The translations under genes and the position numbers were made by a program. From Cloacimonetes bacterium UBA6081 (GTDB lineage: Bacteria; Cloacimonadota; Cloacimonadia; Cloacimonadales; Cloacimonadaceae), in the NCBI GenBank assembly GCA_002428685.1, contig DIXL01000085.1, positions 33,094-88,073 on the forward strand: a DNA stretch of 54,980 nt. The letters run 5' to 3'. Shown in pieces: positions 26,752 through 35,791 of this stretch. Below the pieces are notes generated by a model. That model was not told where the DNA came from. It saw only the letters and a list, made by a program, of their open reading frames with translations, and searched no databases. The stretch's first letter is position 1, and the number at the start of each line of letters is the position of its first letter.

Positions 26752-27639
26752 TTAACTAGTCTTATCATAGCCGTGTTTCCATCTCTTGTGCACCCAAAAC
26801 CACTGTTGCGGCCATTTGTGAATCTGTTGTTCGATAATACTATTTACTTCCGATAATATTATACTATAGTTTTCTTCTATGTCTTCCATTTCTTCGTGCA
26901 TTATGGGCTCATAAAACTCAAAAACGATGTTATCATCTTCTCCCCTACGCGCAAAGCCTGGAACAATGGGGACTTTATAACGCAGGGAAAGTTTTGCCAC
27001 ACCCTTCCAATGTGATGCTTTAAACCCCAGGAAGTCTAACATTAAGCCGGATTTGCCTGCATTTTGATCCATCAGAATTGCCACAATGCGGCCTTCACCA
27101 AACTGATGAATTATATCCCGCAATCCTTTTCTCATATCAATTAAGCGGAGGCCACTACGCTTCCGGATAGAATTGGTATAGGTATCAAAAAGATTGTTGC
27201 GCTGGGCTTTGGTAATTGCGCTAAGTGGAATCCCGGCTTTGGGTAAAATCCTGGCAGCTTCCCAATTTCCATAATGTGCTGTGGCCAAAATTGCCCCTCT
27301 GCCATAAGAAAGTGCTTTTGTAATGTGTTCCTGCCCTGTGATGCGGGATTTTGCAAAAAGCGTATTATCGTCCATCAGGTAAATCTCGAAAACGCTTAAT
27401 GCCATACTGCGATACATGCTTTTTAAAATAGCTTTCAATTGCTCTGGTGTTTTATGTGGATAAACTCGTACCAACTGTTTATAAGCAACCTTTTTACGGA
27501 TTCCAATCCCGTATCCGATCACATAGAACAAGGCTTTTAAAATGCCCAAAGCCCAACTTGCAGGAATTAGCGAAAACCCTGCGAGCATGGCTCTGAAACT
27601 GATGTATTCTATCTTGTTAATTATCTCTTTTTTTGGCAC
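26752..27639 (-). CDS. LpxL/HtrB-type lysophospholipid (lipid A) acyltransferase
   Basis: A 295-residue member of the LpxL/LpxM family, which adds secondary acyl chains to lipid A at the inner membrane. The catalytic HxxxxE box is HYGNWE (about residue 118). LMDQNAGKSG and the PIVPGFARR block follow, then the terminal QWFWVHKRWK motif typical of the family. One hydrophobic N-terminal segment anchors it. The start is a GTG at 27639, preceded by AGGAAA. Together with lptD it shows that the organism makes lipid A/LPS. It is 85 bases downstream of trxA and just upstream of the kinase gene, so it may be co-transcribed with either. Confidence 0.9.
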   Translation of the reverse strand: MPKKEIINKIEYISFRAMLAGFSLIPASWALGILKALFYVIGYGIGIRKKVAYKQLVRVYPHKTPEQLKAILKSMYRSMALSVFEIYLMDDNTLFAKSRITGQEHITKALSYGRGAILATAHYGNWEAARILPKAGIPLSAITKAQRNNLFDTYTNSIRKRSGLRLIDMRKGLRDIIHQFGEGRIVAILMDQNAGKSGLMLDFLGFKASHWKGVAKLSLRYKVPIVPGFARRGEDDNIVFEFYEPIMHEEMEDIEENYSIILSEVNSIIEQQIHKWPQQWFWVHKRWKHGYDKTS

Positions 27640-27724
27640 TTACTTTTCCTCTTGAGCTTATTATCTCCCAAGAGGACATCATTTCTTGCCTGCCATAAGC
27701 TGACAAGTAATATCTTGTTTGTCT

Positions 27725-28033
27725 TTAGACAAGTCTATCCAATTTAGTCAGGATCATACTTTTAGACACAACCCCCACAGAAGTGTCGGCCAGTTTACCA
27801 TCCAAATAATACAATAGAGTAGGAATACTCAAAACGCCATGTTTGCCGGCCAATTCAGGATAGTCATCCACGTTAATCTTTACGATTGTAACGTTTTGCA
27901 ATTCTTTTGCTACTTCTTCAATCACCGGACCCAGCATACTGCAAGGGCCACACCAAGGTGCCCAAAAATCTACAATTACCTTACCTTGGGACACCAATTG
28001 CTCATAATCCCGGTCGCTTATCTCTTTAATCAT
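27725..28033 (-). CDS. trxA: Thioredoxin
   Basis: A 102-residue thioredoxin with the complete fold: VIVDFWAPWCGPCSMLGPVIEE with redox-active Cys28 and Cys31 in the WCGPC motif, VKINVDDYPELAGKHGVLSIPTLLYY with the cis-Pro, and the C-terminal helix. It is a cytoplasmic disulfide reductase. The ATG at 28033 has GAGG nine bases upstream, and a strong promoter lies at 28062-28089. Confidence 0.97.
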   Translation of the reverse strand: MIKEISDRDYEQLVSQGKVIVDFWAPWCGPCSMLGPVIEEVAKELQNVTIVKINVDDYPELAGKHGVLSIPTLLYYLDGKLADTSVGVVSKSMILTKLDRLV

Positions 28034-28061
28034 ACTGTTTTACCTCACGTCGAATACTTAC

Positions 28062-28089
28062 AGTATAAAGTAGTTAGTGTTCTTGGCAA
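28062..28089 (-). promoter_or_regulatory. Sigma70-type promoter of trxA
   Basis: On the minus strand TTGCCA (28084-28089) and TATACT (28062-28067) are spaced by 16 bases, about 30 bases upstream of the trxA start codon. Both hexamers match five of six consensus positions. Confidence 0.6.
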
Positions 28090-28159
28090 GTGAATCTGTG
28101 CTTATAAGCAATGTTCCTGATTTATTTCTGTTTTCCACATGCCAAAGAAGCCCATCATA

Positions 28160-28203
28160 GCATTAGTATGGGATTACTATAGCATTACTATGGCACTACT
28201 ATG
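28160..28203. repeat. Four tandem 11-base units
   Basis: Four consecutive 11-mers, GCATTAGTATG, GGATTACTATA, GCATTACTATG and GCACTACTATG, share most positions. They are followed by a partial inverted copy (GTAATGCCATAG at about 28211-28222). The period is one helical turn. The array lies in the 388-base gap 28034-28421 upstream of trxA and downstream of the patatin gene. Confidence 0.6.
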
Positions 28204-28334
28204 AATGATTGTAATGCCATAGCAGTGATATAGTTAATGCAAAGAAATGCAAGCCTGCAGAGTGAGAAAATGTGTATCAGACAGGTCAAGACTGCGGTAA
28301 GAAGACAAGACCCTACTGTCATGTCAAGCATAGG

Positions 28335-28376
28335 GAAGCTGATCTCCCGATCGGCTTGTGGCCATCAGGAGATTGC
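28335..28376. repeat. Imperfect hairpin beside repeat copy 2
   Basis: GATCTCCCGAT and ATCAGGAGATT (about 28340-28374) can pair with two mismatches. It directly abuts the dispersed repeat copy and may be part of the same unit. Confidence 0.35.
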
Positions 28377-28421
28377 CACCCCAATACTATTTGCAACATA
28401 CCAAGTTTGACACAACCCTAC
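28375..28421. repeat. Dispersed intergenic repeat, copy 2 of 3
   Basis: GCCACCCCAATACTATTTGC and the following AACATACCAAGTTTGACACA match positions 1-42 of the window with only a few changes. The copy ends directly at the stop of the patatin gene. Confidence 0.75.
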
Positions 28422-30593
28422 CTACTTTCGCGAAAACTGGAATATGTCAAAATCGTAGCCAACACTAAGCTGGCTGTTGAATCTGCCTGCTTCGTTTATG
28501 GCCAGATACAGCTTTGCGGGTAACATCTTGTTTTGAAAACCAATACCGGCGTAGATGCACAGTTCCCAATCTTTTTGCTCTCCCCACACATCGCTATCGC
28601 CATACCGTAATGCCTGAGATCCCAGGCTTAGCCACAACCTTTTTGCCAGCAACGAGCTAAAGCCTCCTCCCACAATTTGATAATGAGGAGCACTTACTTC
28701 ATATCGGGAATAGCCCAAGAATCCGTCTGAACCACCGAAAATATAGGGATCCAGCTTATCGTGAACGTCGGAATTGAAGTAGCTGCCATAGTTTATCATA
28801 ACATCTGCGCTAAGAGTTTTGAACAAGGGTAAATATGCTTCAGCCTTTCCGTGGTAACTGCTATATATGTAATCACTTAATTCCACATTTCTGGCAAATC
28901 CAAAGCGATTGATTATCCTAAGGCCCTTACTTGGAAATACAAAATCATCCAAGCTTTCATGATATTGTTTTATCCCAAATCCACTTGTAACAGTTTGGCG
29001 GGGTAATTCCGGAACTTGAGAAATATCGCTGTATAGTCTGATGCGGTTTGAAAATACAAAAAACTCCCCAATGGCGATATCTTTGGCAAATAATCCCAAT
29101 CCCGATGTAAACCCTATGTCTATGGAACTAAAGCTATTTACTTTGTGATGGTCTTCGTAGTTATAGATAGTTTTTTCGTTTAGATAGCCAAAAATGCGGT
29201 AGTAAGCACCCCATTGCTCCCCAAAATTCTTTACGTAATCTACATTCAATTCGTTTTTACCGCCCAGTTTTAGCTCAGACAGCAAGCGTGAATTCTTCAA
29301 CACGTAATTATTCAGGCTAAGCACAATCCCTGCGTTCAATTTATCATCGCTATTATAAGATAAGTTTAAGGCTATTTCTTTCCTATCTCTTTCTTTGATA
29401 TGAATATGCAAAGTGTAAAGGCCATTATCCAGTCTATCCAATACCGGATAGATAGAGCTGAAAACCTGCGAATTCCAGGCAAACCGACAAGCCTCGGAGA
29501 TTTGATTGGCCGAATAGGCTTTATTCTTTTCCAAACCCAGATATTCCATAACTTTTACAGGACTAATATGAACATTGCCATGGATGCTGATATCTGTTAC
29601 AAAAAAACTGTCTAAATTCTTGTCGAAATAGCTTTTGTTAGAGTAAGAAATGTCTGTTAAGCAAGCCTTGAAGGCTCTAATGGCAGATAGCTGTTCTCTG
29701 GCAGACTTTTCTCCAACGGCAATGATATCGGGAATAAACGCATAATCAGTGGAGGAAAACCTGCTTAAATCCGGCTCTATAACCAAATCACATCCGTTTA
29801 TGCTTTCTGATAGATTTCTGGTAATGCCGATATTGATGGTCTGATCCAATATTTCCACCAGATTGTTTAGTTGGCCGGTGTTTCTAAGGGTAGAATTTAC
29901 CTTTATGCCAATCACCTTATCAGAACCCATCTCATGCAATAAATTAATCGGCATATTCTGCGAAACACCACCGTCTATGTAAATCTGTCCGTCTATTTCG
30001 AAGGGTTTCACCAAGCTTGGAATGGACATCGAAGCTCTTAATGCCTGCATCAAAGATCCACTTACAAAGGTTTTGGGCTTACCCGTAACCAGGTTTGTGG
30101 CATTACAAGCAAAAGGAATTGGGAACATGTCAAAATCCTTGACCTGCGAAGCCGGAGCTACAAGCTTAAACAACTCCAGATTAATATTGTTACCCACAAA
30201 TACACTGGAGGGAAGCTGTGGAATCCATGCTTCATTAAGCTCAAAAGTAGCATTACCATAAGGTGTCCAACGCTTTTGACCTATATACAACTCTGGGCGT
30301 TTGTGCACATCTCTTGTCATGCCATCCCAATCAATATTCAGGCATAGCGATTCAATTTCAGCTGCATTGTAGCCTATGGCATATTGCGCTCCAATAATTG
30401 CTCCAATGCTGGATCCTGCTATGTAATTCGGCTTTATGCCTTCTTCTTCCAACACTTTTAATACGCCAATATGAGCAAAACCCCGCGCTCCTCCCCCACT
30501 TAGTGCATAACCAAGTTTTTGGGCATGAAGCGGAACTAATGCGATCATCAAAAATATGCTCGTAAGCAAAAATGGACGAGTAGTTTTTACCAT
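28422..30593 (-). CDS. Patatin-like phospholipase with POTRA and BamA-type barrel (type Vd autotransporter-like)
   Basis: A 723-residue protein with a signal peptide (cleaved near LHAQ, residue 25). The patatin domain (about 28-310) has the oxyanion loop GGGARG (33-38), the nucleophile elbow GSSIG with Ser62, and the catalytic DGG with Asp207, so the Ser-Asp dyad is complete. A single POTRA-like domain (about 330-410) and a C-terminal Omp85/surface-antigen barrel of about 300 residues follow. This is the architecture of PlpD-type patatins (type Vd secretion) and of many Bacteroidetes-type patatins that stay in the outer membrane. The predicted activity is phospholipid/acyl hydrolysis. It lies 16 bases downstream of the LiaF-like gene. 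Confidence 0.92.
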   Translation of the reverse strand: MVKTTRPFLLTSIFLMIALVPLHAQKLGYALSGGGARGFAHIGVLKVLEEEGIKPNYIAGSSIGAIIGAQYAIGYNAAEIESLCLNIDWDGMTRDVHKRPELYIGQKRWTPYGNATFELNEAWIPQLPSSVFVGNNINLELFKLVAPASQVKDFDMFPIPFACNATNLVTGKPKTFVSGSLMQALRASMSIPSLVKPFEIDGQIYIDGGVSQNMPINLLHEMGSDKVIGIKVNSTLRNTGQLNNLVEILDQTINIGITRNLSESINGCDLVIEPDLSRFSSTDYAFIPDIIAVGEKSAREQLSAIRAFKACLTDISYSNKSYFDKNLDSFFVTDISIHGNVHISPVKVMEYLGLEKNKAYSANQISEACRFAWNSQVFSSIYPVLDRLDNGLYTLHIHIKERDRKEIALNLSYNSDDKLNAGIVLSLNNYVLKNSRLLSELKLGGKNELNVDYVKNFGEQWGAYYRIFGYLNEKTIYNYEDHHKVNSFSSIDIGFTSGLGLFAKDIAIGEFFVFSNRIRLYSDISQVPELPRQTVTSGFGIKQYHESLDDFVFPSKGLRIINRFGFARNVELSDYIYSSYHGKAEAYLPLFKTLSADVMINYGSYFNSDVHDKLDPYIFGGSDGFLGYSRYEVSAPHYQIVGGGFSSLLAKRLWLSLGSQALRYGDSDVWGEQKDWELCIYAGIGFQNKMLPAKLYLAINEAGRFNSQLSVGYDFDIFQFSRK

Positions 30594-30609
30594 GACCTGG
30601 GGATTTCTA

Positions 30610-31164
30610 CTAAAATTCTTCTTCTACCGTGGTGCTGTCTGGAGTGATTGTTTCCTTAATGCTGCCTTCTCTGCGCGGGACAAACTGATATTCCAGCCTT
30701 CCGAACACAGCAGTGCTTTCCACCTCAATTTCATTACCCGCAACAGCTCTTTTTTGGGGTGGCAAAACTGTTGCACCAAAAACTGAAGTCGGGCTAATTC
30801 TGAAGATCAAATCATCCGGTAATAACACCGTTGCAGTCCCAAAAACCACTGTAATCTCAAATTCCTTTGCATTTTCGGGCAAGTCGCTCAGGTCGATCGT
30901 TCCACTGGCAAACACCATGGTGTATTCACTGCTTTTATTGCTGTAAATCATTGTGTTATGTCGCTTGTAGTGATTTCGCTGTCCAGTTGTGATGCGGGGT
31001 TTTGAGCCAACTAACAGCTTCACACCAAACATAATGATTACAATGGCAAAAAACACCTTTACCAATGGCAGATTGATGTTGAATCCCTTTAGAAATATAG
31101 ACAAACCCAATAGAATTATCAATATTCCCCAAAACATGTTACCAAAGAATATGTCCATTTTCAT
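30610..31164 (-). CDS. LiaF-like membrane protein (DUF5668 plus C-terminal beta domain)
   Basis: A 184-residue protein with two N-terminal membrane helices (about 8-26 and 34-52) and a soluble C-terminal beta-solenoid-like domain with repeated VFGTATV / VFGATVLPP / VFGRLEY motifs, as in LiaF-type cell-wall-stress proteins. In Firmicutes LiaF restrains an envelope-stress two-component system; here no such system is adjacent, so only the family is inferred. AGGAGG precedes the start (ATG at 31164, or 31158). It is in the purL-to-patatin gene run. Confidence 0.78.
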   Translation of the reverse strand: MKMDIFFGNMFWGILIILLGLSIFLKGFNINLPLVKVFFAIVIIMFGVKLLVGSKPRITTGQRNHYKRHNTMIYSNKSSEYTMVFASGTIDLSDLPENAKEFEITVVFGTATVLLPDDLIFRISPTSVFGATVLPPQKRAVAGNEIEVESTAVFGRLEYQFVPRREGSIKETITPDSTTVEEEF

Positions 31165-31176
31165 TTCCTCCTCCTA

Positions 31177-33387
31177 TCAGAGTGAAAGTCCCTGCCGCCA
31201 TAGTTGGTGCAGAGTAGCTATTTTTATTGATATATGGTCGTTTACCAAAAACTCAGCGTCGTGTGTAACGATGCCAAGCTCGGTATAATCTATCTTATAA
31301 GTTTCGCATAACTGTCTTATTTTAGAGCAGTTATTAGAGTTTGTGCTTACCACTATTCTGCCTGCTTCTTCGCCAAAATAAGTCCAGGCTGGGCGGTCTA
31401 AGGCATCAAAATGGAGCTGGACCCCAAACAATTGATGCGGAGTAAAGCAAGATTCCATAACCGATATCAGTAACCCGCCATCAGATATATCGTGGGCACT
31501 GGCAACAAGCTGACTTTCTATAAGCTGCAAAACCAGGCTTTGTAAGCTTTGTTCCCTGGCCAAATCTATCTGCGGAGGACTTCCGGCTATCAAATTGTAT
31601 TGCTGTTTTAAATACTCTGATGCCCCTATCCCGCTTTTCAAATCTCCCAGTAAGATTATGCTATCGCCATGTGCTTTGTAATATTGGGTTGTGGCTTTAC
31701 GGTAGTCCTGCATCAAGCCAAGCATGCCTATTACAGGTGTTGGGAAAATTGCTCCTTCCGGATTTTCGTTGTAAAAAGATACATTGCCACCCGTAACCGG
31801 TGTTTGAAAGGCGAGGCAAGCTTCACTCATGCCCTTGATTGCTTCTGTAAAAAAGTAATAAGCTTCCGGTTTGTAGGGGTTGCCAAAATTTAAACAATTT
31901 GTAATTGCCAGGGGTTTCGCTCCGCTACAAGCCACATTGCGTGCAGCTTCGGCAACTGCTCCCATGGCACCCATATAGGGATCCAGAGAACAGTGCCTGC
32001 CATTACAATCTGTAGCAATAGCTATTGCCATATCAGTATCAGCAATCCGCACTACCGCAGCATCAGAACCAGGCTCTATCACAGTCCCAATCTGAACCAT
32101 GTGGTCATATTTGTTATAAACGGCTCTTCTGGAACAAAGATTTGCGCAACCTGCCAGCTTTAACAAAACAGCGTTGTAATCGCTTGGATCGGAGAGTTTT
32201 GTTAAATCAAAACTATTCAGTTCAGTTAATTTATCGGGTCGTTTGCTTTCCCGGCTGTAAACTGGTGCAGAGCCTCCCAAGATTAGGCTTTCTGCGGGAA
32301 TCTCAGCTTCCACCACCCCATTATATATCACCCGCAGCATTTTGTCCGGCGTTACCCTTCCTATCACAACCGCATCCAAATCCCATTTGGCAAAAACAGC
32401 CTTTAGTTGTTCCACGTTTTGGGGCTCCACAATCACCAACATCCTTTCTTGTGATTCCGAAAGCATAATTTCGTAAGGAGTCATCTCTGTTTCACGCTGA
32501 GGAACAAGAGTGATATCTATCTCTATGCCAACTTCGCCCTTACCTGCCATTTCCGAGCTGGAGCAAGTCAATCCCGCTGCTCCCATATCCTGTATTCCTA
32601 CCACCAAACCGGCATGGATCACTTCCAGGGTTGCTTCCAGCAATAGCTTTTCCAAAAATGGATCGCCTACCTGCACGGCAGTTCGCTTTTCTTCCGATTC
32701 TTCACTTAGCTCAATCGAAGCAAAGGTGGCACCATGGATGCCATCACGGCCGGTTTTTGCGCCTACGATGATAACAGCATTACCTATTCCCGAAGCGGCA
32801 GAGCGGGCTATCTGATTGTGTTTCAACAAGCCAACTGCCATGGCATTAACCAAAGGATTTCCTTCGTAGCTGTCTTCAAAATATATCTCGCCACCCACAG
32901 TTGGCACCCCGAAACAATTGCCATAATCGGCAATTCCGTTCACAACTTCCGACAATAGATGCTTAACCTTTGGGTTTTCGGGATTTCCAAACCTTAATGA
33001 ATTTAAGGCAGCAATGGGTCGAGCTCCCATCGTAAAAATATCTCGTAATATGCCTCCCACCCCGGTTGCCGCCCCGTGATAAGGTTCCAGCGCAGATGGA
33101 TGGTTGTGGCTTTCTATTTTAAATGAAATTGCCAAATCATTGCCAATATCCACTACTCCGGCATTCTCTTCACCAGCTTTAGCCAGCATTGCCTTTCCCT
33201 CTTTGGGTAGTGTTTTTAGCAGCTTTATAGAGTTTTTATAGCTGGCATGCTCACTCCACATCACGCTATAAATCCCCAGCTCCACAATTGTAGGTTCACG
33301 CCCCAAAAATTTCAGTATCAGGTCATATTCGCTGTTGCTAATTCCATGTTCAGCTATAAGTTGTGGAGTTATTATTGTATGGCTCAT
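31177..33387 (-). CDS. purL: Phosphoribosylformylglycinamidine synthase subunit PurL
   Basis: A 736-residue small-type PurL, which makes FGAM from FGAR, ATP and glutamine-derived ammonia in purine synthesis. Motifs include SEHASYKNS at the N-terminus, the nucleotide-site SHNHPSALEPYHGAATGVGG, GDPFLEKLLLEA, GIQDMGAAGLTCSSSEM and the second-half ASAHDISDGGLL. The length fits the form that works with separate PurS and PurQ; neither is in the window. Its ATG overlaps the end of the phosphatase fusion gene by four bases. Confidence 0.97.
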   Translation of the reverse strand: MSHTIITPQLIAEHGISNSEYDLILKFLGREPTIVELGIYSVMWSEHASYKNSIKLLKTLPKEGKAMLAKAGEENAGVVDIGNDLAISFKIESHNHPSALEPYHGAATGVGGILRDIFTMGARPIAALNSLRFGNPENPKVKHLLSEVVNGIADYGNCFGVPTVGGEIYFEDSYEGNPLVNAMAVGLLKHNQIARSAASGIGNAVIIVGAKTGRDGIHGATFASIELSEESEEKRTAVQVGDPFLEKLLLEATLEVIHAGLVVGIQDMGAAGLTCSSSEMAGKGEVGIEIDITLVPQRETEMTPYEIMLSESQERMLVIVEPQNVEQLKAVFAKWDLDAVVIGRVTPDKMLRVIYNGVVEAEIPAESLILGGSAPVYSRESKRPDKLTELNSFDLTKLSDPSDYNAVLLKLAGCANLCSRRAVYNKYDHMVQIGTVIEPGSDAAVVRIADTDMAIAIATDCNGRHCSLDPYMGAMGAVAEAARNVACSGAKPLAITNCLNFGNPYKPEAYYFFTEAIKGMSEACLAFQTPVTGGNVSFYNENPEGAIFPTPVIGMLGLMQDYRKATTQYYKAHGDSIILLGDLKSGIGASEYLKQQYNLIAGSPPQIDLAREQSLQSLVLQLIESQLVASAHDISDGGLLISVMESCFTPHQLFGVQLHFDALDRPAWTYFGEEAGRIVVSTNSNNCSKIRQLCETYKIDYTELGIVTHDAEFLVNDHISIKIATLHQLWRQGLSL

Positions 33388-34508
33388 TTACTAATATCCT
33401 TGTATTCCAGAGTGTTGGTTTTAATCATTGTAATCAAACGTTTCAAGCGGTCTTCAATTATATCAAAAGTAGTGCGATAATTCTGTAACTCGCTTCCGTA
33501 AGGATCGCCAATATCGCCTTCTTCCCCCACAATTTCGTTCAAAGTCCAAATTTTCTTGGCAGATATGGGGTTAGAGTTTCTTAGGAAATCACGTTGACGC
33601 TCCTCCATAGTAAGAATCAGCCAACTTGATGTAACCATCTGAGGAGTTATCTGTTTGGAAACATGTTCCGTGGCTTCAGTAATCCCCCTTTCCATTAGCA
33701 ATTGCATGGAGTTTAACGAAATATTGTGCCCACCCTCAATCAGGCCACAAGAATCGGTTGCCAGTGCCAGGTTTTCTTTGGTAACCATCACTCTAAATAG
33801 CTTTTCGGCAATGGGACTGCGGCAAATATTTGCGGTGCAGACAAACATCACCAGAGGCAGATGGAAAGATTTCTTCACTTCATAAAAAGGTACAGAGCCT
33901 TCCCTCAAGCATTTTAGCTCGTCACAAGTTCCATTGCCCTGGGGTTCTTGGGCACGCACATATTCTATAATGGTAGAGTGGTTGGTTTCGGCCTTAATCT
34001 CTTTTACAGAGGGTAAGATGGCATAGTTGAACCAGGCTGCATAGTTCTTTTCAATTCGCTTGAAATCCTCTTCGGGGGGTAAGCCGGAAACATTTATACT
34101 GGTGCTGATCAGCGGTTCTCCAATCGAAAAGATAAACGCCCTAAGCAGGGGATCGGTTGGAACCCTGAAAGCCACTTTTCCATTTATGGCAATGGGGTCA
34201 AACTGTGGATCATCGTAGCGGAATACCATGCTGATATTTCCTGGCCAGTATTGTTCCATTAAAGGCTTCAGACCAGAAGGAACCTTATTCATATCCAGCA
34301 CGCTCAGATCGTGAATCAAGGCAATATAGCCCTGCTTTTCGGGTCGCTGTTTCAGCTTGCGGATACGCTCGATCGCGTTTGTGGCAGAAAGCCGGCAACC
34401 TATACCCCACATCGAGCCAGTCCAGTGTAAAAGGGTGGCATCATCCCATGGGTTTTTAGCTATAAACTTTTCCAATTTTCTTAAGCTTGGATCCCTCAAT
34501 ATTTGCAT
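33384..34508 (-). CDS. Fusion of YrdC/Sua5-like domain with low-molecular-weight tyrosine phosphatase
   Basis: The protein is 374 residues from the ATG at 34508, selected by AAGGAG five bases upstream; an in-frame GTG at 34514 is less likely. Residues about 1-185 form a divergent YrdC (threonylcarbamoyl-AMP synthase) domain: WGIGCRLSATNAIERIRKLK, EQYWPGNISMVF and STSINVSG are recognisable, but the usual PTDTVYGL is changed to WTGSMWGI. Residues about 218-374 form a low-molecular-weight phosphatase: CTANICRS (Cys224, Arg230) and DPYG with Asp335. The position that is Thr in arginine phosphatases such as YwlE is Ile here, favouring phosphotyrosine. Bacillus encodes the same pair as neighbouring genes (ywlC, ywlE), so the fusion is consistent. 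Confidence 0.88.
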   Translation of the reverse strand: MQILRDPSLRKLEKFIAKNPWDDATLLHWTGSMWGIGCRLSATNAIERIRKLKQRPEKQGYIALIHDLSVLDMNKVPSGLKPLMEQYWPGNISMVFRYDDPQFDPIAINGKVAFRVPTDPLLRAFIFSIGEPLISTSINVSGLPPEEDFKRIEKNYAAWFNYAILPSVKEIKAETNHSTIIEYVRAQEPQGNGTCDELKCLREGSVPFYEVKKSFHLPLVMFVCTANICRSPIAEKLFRVMVTKENLALATDSCGLIEGGHNISLNSMQLLMERGITEATEHVSKQITPQMVTSSWLILTMEERQRDFLRNSNPISAKKIWTLNEIVGEEGDIGDPYGSELQNYRTTFDIIEDRLKRLITMIKTNTLEYKDISK

Positions 34509-34518
34509 ATACACTCCT

Positions 34519-35616
34519 TTAATTCAAATATGGCATCGGATTAATTGCCTTGCCGTCTTTACGCAGTTCAAAATGCAATGATGGTGCCGAGGCTGAGCCT
34601 GTCATACCGCTTTTAGCAATGGTTTGCCCTTTTTTCACTTTAGCTCCGCGGCCAACCAGGAGATCGCTATTATATGCATAAAGCGTAAAGAAGCCATTCT
34701 TATGATCAATTATTATCATTTTGCCCTGCCCGCCATAACGATCGGAAAAGATAATTTCTCCATCATCTGCTGCCATTACGCTGGTTCCTTCGGCTGCCGC
34801 TATATCAATGCCATTGCTTATTACGCTGGTTCCATAGCTGCGGGTTTCTTGTCCAAAGCTGCGGATGATTTTCCCTTTCAAAGGCCATGCTATCTTTCTC
34901 CCTGTCCATTGGTAGCTGGAAGGTTCTTTGCCTTGTTGTGCCATCAGTTGGCTAATCAGGCTTTCCAAAGATGCGCTGTCCTTCTTCAGCTTTTCCACCT
35001 GTGATTGCAGCTTTTTTTGTTCATTGGTCAATTGTTTAGTCTGTGTGGCAAGATTCTTGATTTGCTTTTCATATTGAGTATTTTTGGTGCTTTCCTTGCG
35101 AACCCCTGTTTTCACCTTTTTTGCTTCATTAAGATGTAATTCCTGAGCCTGAGTAAGCGATACCCGATAACCTGAAAGCATGCTTATTTGGCGTCTGCTC
35201 CCCTCAACAAAGGTTTTTAAGTAGCGGTGATCTCTATGCTTAATCTGTTGGGGTTTATAGCTTTTATCAACCCTCATCAGTATATTCAGTTCCGCATTTT
35301 GTTCTCTGTGCAAATCTCCCAGCCGCGTTTCTGCTATTTGCAAACGTTGGCTAACGGATTTTATTGAATCAGTAACGATGCGTTCTTCGGCTTTTAGTTT
35401 CTTAAGATTGCTTTCGGTTAAGTGCTTTAAAGAGGAAGTCCTTTGGATATCACTTTCGGCTTTTTTCTTTTTAGTATCAGTCTGCTTCACTTTCTGCTCT
35501 GTTGTTTCAAGCTGTTTTTGCAGTTCTTTCAGTTGGCGCATTTTATCGTCCAATTCATCTGCAAACCCAAATGCAAAAAGGGCACAAAGCAATATAGTCA
35601 AGACTTTTCTGTGCAT
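34519..35616 (-). CDS. EnvC-like murein hydrolase activator (degenerate M23/LytM)
   Basis: The protein is 365 residues from the ATG at 35616 (GGAG upstream), with a signal peptide (HRKVLTILLCALFAFGFA) and a long coiled coil (about 20-240). A LytM/M23 domain ends it. The first metal-binding His of HxxxD is replaced (SNGIDIAA), the YAH motif reads YAYN and the final HxH reads SLHFELR, so at least two zinc ligands are missing. The same replacements characterise EnvC, a non-enzymatic activator of division amidases (its YGYN and PSLYFE blocks are close). It is predicted to be periplasmic and to activate an amidase in cell separation. No amidase or ftsEX gene is in the window. Confidence 0.86.
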   Translation of the reverse strand: MHRKVLTILLCALFAFGFADELDDKMRQLKELQKQLETTEQKVKQTDTKKKKAESDIQRTSSLKHLTESNLKKLKAEERIVTDSIKSVSQRLQIAETRLGDLHREQNAELNILMRVDKSYKPQQIKHRDHRYLKTFVEGSRRQISMLSGYRVSLTQAQELHLNEAKKVKTGVRKESTKNTQYEKQIKNLATQTKQLTNEQKKLQSQVEKLKKDSASLESLISQLMAQQGKEPSSYQWTGRKIAWPLKGKIIRSFGQETRSYGTSVISNGIDIAAAEGTSVMAADDGEIIFSDRYGGQGKMIIIDHKNGFFTLYAYNSDLLVGRGAKVKKGQTIAKSGMTGSASAPSLHFELRKDGKAINPMPYLN

Positions 35617-35791
35617 TAAATTCTCCATAATCATGGTAGTATCCAACTTTTTTCACAGGCATGCTTGTGTCAATGCAATTCTTAGCTGCCGAATGATTGG
35701 AACAAGTGCCCTTCCTGCTCTGCGTGGATAAACAGCCAGCGTAGGAATCGGAATCCTCCCCTTACTTTTTGCACTCACTGCGAAGCTCTCA

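Noticed and set aside
34519..35616. Active M23 endopeptidase
   Set aside because: At least two of the zinc-binding histidines are replaced, in the pattern of EnvC.
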